DNA from: CAYNFS01 sp964396685 | GTDB taxonomy: Bacteria > Patescibacteriota > Doudnabacteria > UBA920 > 2-01-FULL-46-14 | Reading direction: 5' to 3' | Assembly (NCBI GenBank): GCA_964396685.1 | Contig: CAYNFS010000003.1 | Coordinates: 1 to 64,000, forward strand | DNA length: 64,000 bases | In this document: piece after piece, positions 7,929 to 14,843 of the stretch | How the letters are laid out: the number at the start of each line of letters is the position of its first letter | Position numbering within the stretch: the first letter of the stretch is position 1 | Made by a program: the position numbers and the translations under genes | The notes under the pieces: generated by a model | Database searches by the model: none | Seen by the model: only the letters and a program-made list of their open reading frames with translations | Told to the model about the DNA's origin: nothing

Positions 7929-8411
7929 ATGATTATTTTAGGCATTGACCCCGGCACAGCAACAACCGGCTATGGAATTATCCAAATAAAAAAGGGTGCG
8001 TCACCCCGCCTTATTGAATATGGCTGTATCACCACCCCTAAAAGAAACAGACCGGAGAAGCGCCTTACCGAAATTTATAAGGATCTCAAAAAACTTATCA
8101 AAAAACACAAACCCGGTCTTCTGGCTGTTGAATCTTTATTTTTTTTCAAGAATCTGAAAACCGCGATTTCTGTGGCGCAAGCAAGAGGAGTGGTGCTTCT
8201 TTGCGCTTCTGAATCAAAAATTAAAATTGCAGAATTTGCTCCGCTTGAGGTCAAAATGTCGCTCACAAGCTACGGCCGAGCCGACAAGAAACAAGTGCAA
8301 TATATGGTGAAAAAGCTTTTAGGGCTTAAAAACGCGCCCAAGCCCGACGACGCCGCCGACGCTTTGGCAGTGGCAATCTGCGCTTCCTCCCGCCTGTCAT
8401 TCCAGGCTTGA
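7929..8411 (+). CDS. ruvC: Crossover junction endodeoxyribonuclease RuvC
   Basis: This 160-aa Holliday-junction resolvase of the RNase H fold has its acidic residues in GIDPGTATTGYG (Asp near residue 6), LLAVESLFFFKN (Glu) and DDAADALAVAI (Asp pair near the C-terminus). Its partner ruvB is at 29062-30108, and ruvA is not seen in the window. The last codons and the TGA lie within a dispersed repeat (tcattccaggcttga), so the final residues LSFQA may come from that element. Confidence 0.93.
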   Translation: MIILGIDPGTATTGYGIIQIKKGASPRLIEYGCITTPKRNRPEKRLTEIYKDLKKLIKKHKPGLLAVESLFFFKNLKTAISVAQARGVVLLCASESKIKIAEFAPLEVKMSLTSYGRADKKQVQYMVKKLLGLKNAPKPDDAADALAVAICASSRLSFQA

Positions 8412-8440
8412 TTCGTCTTACAAGTCTAGACCAGGAATCC
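8394..8440. repeat. Imperfect dispersed palindrome at the ruvC 3' end
   Basis: The pair cattccaggctt / gaccaggaatcc is a diverged copy of the palindrome family seen at 31550-31584. It supplies the ruvC stop codon. Confidence 0.5.
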
Positions 8441-8450
8441 AATTCTTAAA

Positions 8451-8487
8451 GAAAAGACCGGAACGAGTCCTAAATGCTCCGGCTTTT
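8451..8487. terminator. Bidirectional terminator between ruvC and the radical SAM gene
   Basis: A stem CCGGA/TCCGG with flanking A and T tracts ends the plus-strand ruvC transcript with TTTTT (8483-8487). It also ends the minus-strand radical SAM transcript with a T-rich TCTTTTCTTT tail. Confidence 0.6.
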
Positions 8488-8495
8488 TGGATACC

Positions 8496-9617
8496 TTACC
8501 ACGGCAGATGTATCTGCGGATTGAATCCGAGATTCCGCAACCACTCCACACCTTCAGAGAAGGAACGCGAGTACACTGGAAATTGCGCGAATCCGCCTTG
8601 TTTTGTGTAGCCACCAACTTCCGTGGAGCAGTCGAGCGTGAACATACAACCTCCGCCTTTTGCACAACGCGCGCTTAAATCAAAATGTTCGCGGGTGGAG
8701 AACCACGGCAGAGCTTCTGGAATCGCGAGCGAATACAACGCGCCCACGAACTCGTACTCTTTGTCGCCGTAGAATGCTGGAGCAGTATGCATTGGAGTAC
8801 CAGCACCGTATTTCCAACGCGGCATACCGAAGATGATGTTTGCTCCATACTCCTTACGAAGATATAGCGCATGGTCAAGCGTGACCAGCGCATCAAAGCG
8901 CCAATCAGCCAATCCGCCGAGAAACGCAACGCCAGCAGTTTTGATGCCGCCTTGTAACGCATGATCGTGCGCGTCAAGGCGATACTGCATATTGGCTTTC
9001 GGGCCATGCGAATGTATTTCCTTGTACGATTCGGCAGCATAGGTTTCCTGCCAGACAATCGTGAAGGTACATCCAGCGTCCGCAAGCAAACGGTAGTCGT
9101 CAACTTGCTTGAGCGGAAAAAAGTTAATTCCCACATTCCGCGCGGCCGCCTTTCTTGTTGCGATAACCATCCGAGCGGCTTTTTGACCGTTCAGTAACTC
9201 CGGGTCTGTTGCCGCAACAAGCTCAATGTCGCCGTATCCAAGCTGAAGCAAGTGAATCGCTTCTTTGCGAACTTCTTCAGGATTCATGCGTATGAGTTTA
9301 TCGTAGGGCACGTTGCCGTGCCGCCATGGGCAATACACGCAGTAGTCGAGACAGCCGCCTATGCTTGGGTCGCCGTCAGATATGTACAGCGGCGGCATAA
9401 GAAACAACCGCTTCTGCCAAACCTCATCACGCCGACGAATTGCTTCCGCTATAACTTCCAGACGAAATGGTTCGTGGTCAGAAGCCAAGATCAGCTGTGC
9501 CAGATTTGGTAAATCAAACGATTCCCTCCGTAAGAGGTCGCCGACCTTATCCGCTGATCGTGTCTCCCAAATCAACAACTGTGCCAGTTTTTCTGGCTCA
9601 AAATACTCGCTAAACAT
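8496..9617 (-). CDS. Radical SAM enzyme of the HydG/ThiH (tyrosine lyase) type
   Basis: This 373-aa protein has the radical SAM cluster motif CLDYCVYC (Cys89, 93, 96; CX3CX2C). It has landmarks shared with ThiH and HydG: LFLMPPLYIS before the cluster, QETYAAESYKEIHSHGPK, DAHDHALQGG, GLADWRFDALVTLDHALYL and a GMPRWKYGAG strand. Those enzymes cleave tyrosine to dehydroglycine, for thiamine or for the hydrogenase H-cluster. No thiamine or hydrogenase gene is near. The C-terminus has extra cysteines (CAKGGGCMFTLDC) but not HydG's CX2CX22C. A strong Shine-Dalgarno (GGGGG) precedes the ATG. It is divergent from a TrmB-type regulator, probably its controller. Substrate unknown. Confidence 0.75.
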   Translation of the reverse strand: MFSEYFEPEKLAQLLIWETRSADKVGDLLRRESFDLPNLAQLILASDHEPFRLEVIAEAIRRRDEVWQKRLFLMPPLYISDGDPSIGGCLDYCVYCPWRHGNVPYDKLIRMNPEEVRKEAIHLLQLGYGDIELVAATDPELLNGQKAARMVIATRKAAARNVGINFFPLKQVDDYRLLADAGCTFTIVWQETYAAESYKEIHSHGPKANMQYRLDAHDHALQGGIKTAGVAFLGGLADWRFDALVTLDHALYLRKEYGANIIFGMPRWKYGAGTPMHTAPAFYGDKEYEFVGALYSLAIPEALPWFSTREHFDLSARCAKGGGCMFTLDCSTEVGGYTKQGGFAQFPVYSRSFSEGVEWLRNLGFNPQIHLPW

Positions 9618-9758
9618 GGTGTCCCCCTTTCACAAGTTAAGGGACAAATATATCATATTCGCGAGTTCTTTTTTGACAATTTCCCCAAGCCATTGACCTT
9701 TCTTCATATTTTGGCTAGAATATAACAAATAACTGTCGTAATATTCTGACGATTATAT

Positions 9759-10556
9759 ATGAAAATTGACCAAATCACATCTGTTTTTACCAAATTGGGT
9801 CTGTCCAGCTTGGAAATAGACTGTTTTGTAGAATTGCTTAAAAAAAGCCCTCAAAAGGCTTCTGAACTCGCTAAAAAGTTTGCTCTGCCGAAAGCCACAG
9901 TACTTTCGGCTCTCTATCACCTGTCAGACGAGAAAGGATTAATTAAAAGAACTAAAATCAAGAACTCCTTTCATTTCCTTGTAGAAGATGCTGCAAGTGT
10001 TATAAATTTCATTACTCGAAAAGAGGAAATTCTGCTCGAAAACAAAAGAAATTTAGAACAACTCTTACCCGAACTTCGAGCCATGCAAAATCTGGATGCA
10101 ATCAAGCCTAAAATTTTCTATTACGAGGGCAGGGGAGGACTAAAACAAGCCTTTGAACAAGTTTTGGAAGAAGCAGATGAAATAATTGGATATGGAAGTA
10201 ATGAAGATGATGTGAAATATTTGCCAGACTTATATCCGAGTTATTATGAAAGACGCGTCAAGAAAAAAATCCCAGTTAAAGCCATTATTCCCGGCACGGC
10301 ATTTAATCTTCAAGAAACTTTAAAAAATGAAATTAAACACCTACGCGCAACTCATCTTATTCCAAAAGAATTTAACTATCCCATTCAAATAAATATCTAT
10401 CGGCACACGGCCATTTTTTATTCCTTTGAGGAAAGTTTTGGGCTCGTAATAAAAAGCCGACCCATTGCCGACTGTTTGAAAAAAATCTTTGAATTGGCTT
10501 TTGAGAAAGCTGACGATACGGACAGAGAGATAAGAAAACTAATGAAACATGGATAA
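9759..10556 (+). CDS. TrmB-family transcriptional regulator
   Basis: This 265-aa protein has an N-terminal winged helix (about 10-80; GLSSLEIDCFVELLKKSP, then SELAKKFALPKATVLSALYHL). A helical linker (95-125) joins it to a C-terminal phospholipase-D-like effector domain (130-250). TrmB proteins usually bind sugars or other metabolites and repress neighbouring genes. The 141-base gap to the divergent radical SAM gene should hold both promoters; an imperfect repeat TCGT/ACGA at 9734-9750 is a possible operator. A second TrmB member is at 31691-32443. Confidence 0.8.
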   Translation: MKIDQITSVFTKLGLSSLEIDCFVELLKKSPQKASELAKKFALPKATVLSALYHLSDEKGLIKRTKIKNSFHFLVEDAASVINFITRKEEILLENKRNLEQLLPELRAMQNLDAIKPKIFYYEGRGGLKQAFEQVLEEADEIIGYGSNEDDVKYLPDLYPSYYERRVKKKIPVKAIIPGTAFNLQETLKNEIKHLRATHLIPKEFNYPIQINIYRHTAIFYSFEESFGLVIKSRPIADCLKKIFELAFEKADDTDREIRKLMKHG

Positions 10557-10566
10557 TTTAAACACA

Positions 10567-10586
10567 CACATCACGATCGTGATGTG
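10567..10586. repeat. Perfect 20-bp palindrome centred on CACGATCGTG
   Basis: CACATCACGATCGTGATGTG is a perfect palindrome in the 58-base gap between the TrmB gene and tyrS, which converge here. It shares its core ACGATCGT with palindromes at 19143-19172 and 43886-43899. Confidence 0.7.
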
Positions 10587-10614
10587 GTTCTTCAGGTTTG
10601 ACTTATACAAAAAC

Positions 10615-11820
10615 TTATTTGATCCTCAAAAATCTCTTGCCCAAACGAATCAAACTACCTTTCGTAATTTTCACCACCTTTTTTTCGTCTGATACTTGAG
10701 CCCCATCTATTTCCACAGCGCCTTCCTTGATCTTGCGTCTGGCTTCGGTTTTGGAGGAGGCCAATTTGCCCTCAACCAACAAGTCAACGATTGCGTATTT
10801 GCCAGGTTTTTTTTGTATTTCAAAATCCGCTTGGATATCTTTTAGAGATTTACCCTTTCCGAACTTCTTGTCAAAAGCGGCTTTGGCCAACGCGGCTTTT
10901 TTCCTGTCATGATACATGTCGGTAATTTCCAGTCCCAATCTTTCTTTCCAGGCTTTGAAATCAAAATTGATATTCTCAAACCGCCTTTCCGGTTTCAGCA
11001 GTTCCAGCTCTTTTTCTGGGACATCCGTCAGAAGCAAAAAGTATTTGCGTACCAAATCATCCGGGATGGACATGATTTTGCTGTACATTTCGAGCGGCTT
11101 CTCCGACAAGCCGATAGAATTGCCAAAAGATTTGCTCATCTTCCTTACGCCGTCCAGGCCCTCGATTAAGGGAACTGTGATTATGTCTTGTTTTGGCAGA
11201 CCGTAGCGGCGCTGCACTTTTCTGCCGGTTAGCAGATTGAATTTCTGATCCGTCCCGCCCAATTCCACATCCGCCTTAACCTCGACCGAATCATACCCCT
11301 GCAAAATTGGGTAAAGCACCTCCAGCATGCTTACGTCTCGCCCTTCTTTGATTCGTTTTTGAAAATCATCCCGTTCCAATGACCGGGCCACGGTAAACTT
11401 GCTGGTTATTTCAATCAAAAACTTGAGCCCTTTCTTTTTGTACCATTCAGAATTGTATCGAACTTCAGCCTTGCCGACGTCTACAGCCTTGCCCATTTCT
11501 TTCAGATAACCCCTCATATTGGTCTTGGCTTCGCGTTCAGTTAAAACCGGCCGCAGTTCACTCCTGCCCGATGGGTCGCCTATGGTGGCGGTAAAATCTC
11601 CGATAATCAAAACTGCTTTGTGGCCCAGCTCTTGAAACTGCCGCAATTTTCTCAAAACCACGGTGTGGCCCAAATGCAAATCTTTGGCCGTCGGATCAAT
11701 ACCAAGCTTAACGCGCAGTTTTTTGCCTGATTTCAAAGCACCCTCTAGATGTTTCTTGTCTATGATTTCTTCTACGCCTCGCGTCAAAAGCCGATCAACA
11801 CTGCTTGAATCCATTTTCAT
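10615..11820 (-). CDS. tyrS: Tyrosyl-tRNA synthetase
   Basis: A 401-aa class I aminoacyl-tRNA synthetase. The Rossmann catalytic core has the HIGH-type motif HLGH (DPTAKDLHLGHTVVL, near residue 48) and the KMSKS loop (RKMSKSFGNSIGL, near residue 230). The C-terminus (about 335-401) is an S4 RNA-binding domain (SKTEARRKIKEGAVEIDGA). The layout fits the TyrRS type with about 400 residues and KMSKS. It has no close operon partner. Confidence 0.95.
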   Translation of the reverse strand: MKMDSSSVDRLLTRGVEEIIDKKHLEGALKSGKKLRVKLGIDPTAKDLHLGHTVVLRKLRQFQELGHKAVLIIGDFTATIGDPSGRSELRPVLTEREAKTNMRGYLKEMGKAVDVGKAEVRYNSEWYKKKGLKFLIEITSKFTVARSLERDDFQKRIKEGRDVSMLEVLYPILQGYDSVEVKADVELGGTDQKFNLLTGRKVQRRYGLPKQDIITVPLIEGLDGVRKMSKSFGNSIGLSEKPLEMYSKIMSIPDDLVRKYFLLLTDVPEKELELLKPERRFENINFDFKAWKERLGLEITDMYHDRKKAALAKAAFDKKFGKGKSLKDIQADFEIQKKPGKYAIVDLLVEGKLASSKTEARRKIKEGAVEIDGAQVSDEKKVVKITKGSLIRLGKRFLRIK

Positions 11821-11832
11821 AAAGGCTCAAAC

Positions 11833-13056
11833 TCAATTTATTAAGGCATCATACCAATTATAATTATAAACCCCTTTCACAAGAAAATCGCTTTTCGCCT
11901 GGGAAATTATGCCCATTCTTCCACTGATTGACTCAAAGCTTTTTTGGACCTTCAACAGAGACGCGGCATGGTGCGGGGTAATCGTGGCGCTACTCTTTAT
12001 TTCCAAAAGATGAAGCCTGCCCCCCAATTCTATAACCAAATCAATTTCCAGGCCATCGCGGGTTCGAAAATAATAAAGCGAAGGCTGTTGGCCGTGGTGC
12101 ATAAATCGCTTCCAAAAATCCGTAACCACTAGCGTTTCAAATAAAGCCGGAAAAGCTAAACCGCCCAAAAGCACCTCTTCGTTCTGCAGCCGCAGTAAAT
12201 AAGCGGCCAAGCCGGTATCAGTAAAATAGAGCTTCGGGCTTTTGATTAATCGCTTTCCCAAATTTCGGTAATACGGAGGAATTAATAAAACTTGATAGCT
12301 GGCGATCAAAACCGACAGCCACCTTTTTGCTGTGGCGACCGAAATCCCGGTATCTCTGGCCAATTCAGAAAGGTTCAAGATTTGGCCGGTCCGAATGGCG
12401 CACAGGCGGAGGAAGGTCTCAAACAAGAACAAATCTCCAACCTGCTCAATGCTCCTTACGTCCCTTTCCAAATAGGTGTTAATATACGAACTGCACCAAA
12501 TTTCCGGCTCTAATTTGCGGCTCAAGGCAAGCTCTGGATAACTGCCGCGGATGAGCACTTTAGCCAGAGAAGTCAACGGTTTTTTCACTGGCAAGCGATC
12601 AGGGCTTAATTTCAACCAATTCTCGACACTGGCGCTTTTTTCGCCAAGCCCCAGCCTCTCCGCCAAGGAAAAAGGCAACAGATGCAAAACCGCTACTCTT
12701 CCGGCCAAAGATTCGCTCAAATTTTTCATTAAAACAAAGTTTTGCGAGCCGGTTAAAAGCCACTGTCCCGGCTTTCTGCGAAGATCGATTTGTTCTTTCA
12801 CATAAATCAGCAGCTCCGGCACATATTGGATTTCATCCAAGATCAAGGGGGGGTGATTGTGGGCCAAAAATTGGCGAGGATCAGCTTTGATTTTGGCCCT
12901 CACTTCCGGATCCTCGAGATTGATATATTTTGCCCTATTCAGAAAAAGCGCTTTCAAAAGAGTGGTTTTCCCCGATTGTCTGGGGCCGGTAACCACTATC
13001 GCCGGGAAGGTTCGGGCCGCCTTTTTTATAATCTGGCTTAAAGTCCGAGCTTTCAT
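11833..13056 (-). CDS. AAA+ ATPase with DUF4143 domain
   Basis: This 407-aa protein has an N-terminal AAA_14 ATPase with Walker A (GPRQSGKTTLL, near residue 24) and Walker B (LILDEIQY, near 76). A winged-helix-like middle region (SELARDTGISVATAKRWL) follows. The C-terminal DUF4143 ends with EIDLVIELGGRLHLLEIKSS, a PD-(D/E)XK nuclease-like arrangement. These proteins are common in bacteria and archaea, often as orphans, and have no settled function. It is co-directional with tyrS 12 bases away. Confidence 0.85.
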   Translation of the reverse strand: MKARTLSQIIKKAARTFPAIVVTGPRQSGKTTLLKALFLNRAKYINLEDPEVRAKIKADPRQFLAHNHPPLILDEIQYVPELLIYVKEQIDLRRKPGQWLLTGSQNFVLMKNLSESLAGRVAVLHLLPFSLAERLGLGEKSASVENWLKLSPDRLPVKKPLTSLAKVLIRGSYPELALSRKLEPEIWCSSYINTYLERDVRSIEQVGDLFLFETFLRLCAIRTGQILNLSELARDTGISVATAKRWLSVLIASYQVLLIPPYYRNLGKRLIKSPKLYFTDTGLAAYLLRLQNEEVLLGGLAFPALFETLVVTDFWKRFMHHGQQPSLYYFRTRDGLEIDLVIELGGRLHLLEIKSSATITPHHAASLLKVQKSFESISGRMGIISQAKSDFLVKGVYNYNWYDALIN

Positions 13057-13127
13057 ACCTATATTTTAACCCTGCTAATTTATTTTGTCAAGTTAAATCG
13101 GCAGGGTAGTCTCATCAGCATTGCAGG

Positions 13128-13162
13128 AAAAAATCAGGCGGGCGCTGCCATCAGCACCCGCC
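13128..13162 (-). terminator. Rho-independent terminator of the prephenate dehydrogenase-like operon
   Basis: On the minus strand the stem GGCGGGTGC/GCGCCCGCC is followed by TGA and six T. It lies just past a perfect 26-bp palindrome (13169-13194) that overlaps the stop codon of the upstream gene. Confidence 0.8.
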
Positions 13163-13168
13163 CCAAGG

Positions 13169-13194
13169 AACGGCTCAACCGCGGTTGAGCCGTT
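13169..13194. repeat. Perfect 26-bp palindrome across a stop codon
   Basis: The halves AACGGCTCAACCG and CGGTTGAGCCGTT meet at 13181/13182. The last four sense codons and the TGA of the prephenate dehydrogenase-like gene lie inside it. It may protect the mRNA end or hinder ribosomes or RNA polymerase before the main terminator. Confidence 0.7.
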
Positions 13195-14140
13195 CTTCTA
13201 GCTCCTCCAGTTTAGCCATGAGCTTCTGGCGCATTCCCGCCGCGAACGGGTTGCCGTTCTCGATAGTCTCAAAGAGCTCCCAGGAATCGCTGCCCAAAAG
13301 TCTGGTAGCCTCCATCAGGTGTTCGTATGCCTTGGTAGCTAGCTCCGAATCACCGACCCCAAGCTCTGACATGGCGCGGGCGATGAAATGCGTTAATCCC
13401 TGCACCCTAGCCATCTCGCGGTCGTGCTCCGCTGGCTCCTTGACGATGGGATGCAAACGAAAACCACGTCGTAGCAGATTGTGGACTATGTTCACTCGCT
13501 TTTCGCTTATGCGGACTGGACACAGCACAATCTTATGCCCATTCAGGCCGTCTTTGGCGCTTTGCGGTCCAAACAGAGGATGAGTCGCAAGAATCTCCAC
13601 TCCAGACGGCAAGTATTGGAGCATGAGATTAACCGGCTCCTGCTTGACCGAACAGACATCAACAATCAAAGCTCCAGGCCGAAGAGCGGAGGAGATCTGT
13701 TTCAGCAGCTCTTCCAGATTTTGGAAAGGGACTGCCAAAACGATAATCTCCCTGTCTACTGCCTCTGCAAGAGAGCCCCAGCAAAATCCTGTCTGCGGGC
13801 TTTCGGGCTGCTTTATGTCCGTAACCATAACATCACAGAAGGCGCGAGCGAGGTGTGCGGCGGCAAACCTGCCAAAGTTTCCGAAACCAATGATGCCGAG
13901 AGGCCGATTGCACTTGCGGTCCTTTTCCCAGTCGGAAACCACTTGGCTACATTTCGTGCAGTGAATGTCGCTTCCGCATAGCTGGAAGCAACCAATTTGG
14001 GTCCAATTTTCTGGCTGGCATTTTTCCCGGTGCGACTCCAGAATGAACAGTAGCCATGGGTAATCGTGCTGAAGCCGCTGCCAAGTTGATCCGCCACCTC
14101 CGCTACAATCACCCGCATCGTATCTGTTACCTTTCGTCAT
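13175..14140 (-). CDS. Prephenate/arogenate dehydrogenase-like protein with a Cys-containing N-terminal extension
   Basis: This 321-aa protein has, from about residue 82, a Rossmann NAD(P) domain starting GIIGFGNFGRFAAAHLA, with the second half typical of TyrA: VDVCSVKQEPV, ATHPLFGPQSA and a helical dimerisation domain containing GLTHFIARAMSELG. These match prephenate/arogenate dehydrogenases. The first 80 residues are not part of that fold and contain several cysteines (IGCFQLCGSDIHCTKC). The ATG at 14140 has a good Shine-Dalgarno (GGAGG) inside the upstream small ORF, but an internal start near residue 68 (GTG) is possible. No other aromatic pathway gene is nearby. Confidence 0.7.
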   Translation of the reverse strand: MTKGNRYDAGDCSGGGGSTWQRLQHDYPWLLFILESHREKCQPENWTQIGCFQLCGSDIHCTKCSQVVSDWEKDRKCNRPLGIIGFGNFGRFAAAHLARAFCDVMVTDIKQPESPQTGFCWGSLAEAVDREIIVLAVPFQNLEELLKQISSALRPGALIVDVCSVKQEPVNLMLQYLPSGVEILATHPLFGPQSAKDGLNGHKIVLCPVRISEKRVNIVHNLLRRGFRLHPIVKEPAEHDREMARVQGLTHFIARAMSELGVGDSELATKAYEHLMEATRLLGSDSWELFETIENGNPFAAGMRQKLMAKLEELEERLNRG

Positions 14141-14276
14141 ACTTCCTCCTCTCCACCAACCTTTTCGTCAACCAGAACAAACAGAAGGTAATAGCCACGG
14201 TAACGATGATAGACACAACCTTAGTGCCTACAGGCCACTGGTGCCTCATCATTGTTCCATCCAGCACATAGTTCAC
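14127..14276 (-). CDS. Small single-helix membrane protein coupled to the TyrA-like gene
   Basis: This 49-aa frame from the GTG at 14276 has one membrane helix (GTKVVSIIVTVAITFCLFWL) and a basic tail. It overlaps the next start by 14 bases and carries that gene's Shine-Dalgarno (GGAGG). Its own start overlaps the stop of a 27-aa ORF as TAGTG, a classical coupling arrangement. The frame is open further, to an ATG at 14321 (64 aa, with CPLC near the N-terminus), but that start has no ribosome binding site. Function unknown. Confidence 0.5.
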   Translation of the reverse strand: MNYVLDGTMMRHQWPVGTKVVSIIVTVAITFCLFWLTKRLVERRKYDER

Positions 14277-14359
14277 TAACACCCACTCACGCCAAACGCC
14301 ATCACAAAGAGGGCAAGGCATTGGTTCGCATAAACCAAACTGTCTATTCGCTTTCCCAT
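14276..14359 (-). CDS. Possible 27-aa hydrophobic leader ORF
   Basis: An ATG at 14359 is preceded by a strong Shine-Dalgarno (GGAGGAAG). It opens a 27-codon frame (MGKRIDSLVYANQCLAL, ending with GVSGC) whose TAG overlaps the GTG of the next ORF. It may be a real micro-protein or a leader that drives coupled translation. Confidence 0.4.
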   Translation of the reverse strand: MGKRIDSLVYANQCLALFVMAFGVSGC

Positions 14360-14624
14360 TTTTTCTTCCTCCATTCCGCCGGGAAGCGATTGCCTCCGGG
14401 CTTCAATCTACCTACGCACCAAAGGATGGTGCCTCCGTTTCACGGAATTGTGAAAGAACAAAAAACTGACCTTTCAAGAGGCCAGGTGGAGAAGCTTGAG
14501 TGGGGAAACTAATGACTAATAATCGACAACTGATAACCAAACTTAAGCGCCTGGAAACTGGCCTCTTGGGAGAAGCCGTAGTAATAGGCGCGGACTAGTT
14601 GAAATGTTTTGATTATCATACTTT

Positions 14625-14653
14625 TCTGGATTCCCGCCTTCGCGGGAATGACA
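14625..14653. repeat. Dispersed palindrome (ATTCCCGC...GCGGGAAT type)
   Basis: The arms ctggattcccgc and gcgggaatgac enclose cttc. Read on the minus strand it encodes VIPAKAGIQ, a peptide known to be mis-annotated in many bacterial genomes. Related copies occur at 17916, 31550, 52686 and elsewhere in the window. Confidence 0.8.
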
Positions 14654-14663
14654 TAAGAGAAAC

Positions 14664-14691
14664 AAAAAACCGCCCCTTTCTGCAGGGGCGG
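14664..14691 (-). terminator. Hairpin with T-run on the minus strand
   Basis: CCGCCCCT/AGGGGCGG is a perfect 8-bp stem. On the minus strand it is followed by TTTTT. No minus-strand gene lies directly upstream, so it may block antisense transcription from the PBP promoter region. Confidence 0.5.
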
Positions 14692-14830
14692 CTTCAAGAG
14701 AATGAAAAATCCAAATTACCGCAACATCTGCAGAAAGCAGTTTGCAGCGTAATAAATGCCTGAATTTAGAGTCAAATTTATCATAACTAGAGCCAGTTTA
14801 CCCCAACTAGAGGATTTTGTCAATACTTTG

Positions 14831-14836
14831 TATAAT
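14831..14836 (+). promoter_or_regulatory. -10 box of the PBP gene
   Basis: A perfect TATAAT lies seven bases before the ATG at 14844, so the mRNA is probably leaderless or nearly so. Confidence 0.5.
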
Positions 14837-14843
14837 TACATCT

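Larger units (their letters stand above)
14360..14843. other. Non-coding stretch between the TyrA-like operon and the PBP gene
   Basis: On the minus side, bases 14360-14455 can form three successive hairpins (TCCGT/ACGGA, GCACCA/TGGTGC and GAAGC/GCTTC) just before the Shine-Dalgarno of the small ORFs, so it may be a structured 5' leader. An 11-bp inverted repeat (14475-14485 with 14558-14568) follows. Next come a dispersed palindrome (14625-14653) and a terminator-like hairpin (14664-14691). The last 150 bases hold the PBP promoter. No protein gene is supported. Confidence 0.5.

Noticed and set aside
7900..7930. taattgataatcaattatcg tract as an operator before ruvC
   Set aside because: Simple AT-rich tracts of this kind occur in many gaps of the window (7145, 17695, 45655, 49918, 53685). 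They look like low-complexity filler rather than specific sites.
13813..14118. Alternative minus-strand frame starting MRVIVAEVADQLG
   Set aside because: It overlaps the TyrA-like N-terminus in another frame. The TyrA frame is better supported by its Shine-Dalgarno and coupling, although the first 80 residues remain uncertain.
14509..14697. Minus-strand 62-aa frame containing VIPAKAGIQ
   Set aside because: It is the translation of a dispersed palindrome, with no ribosome site or homologous context.
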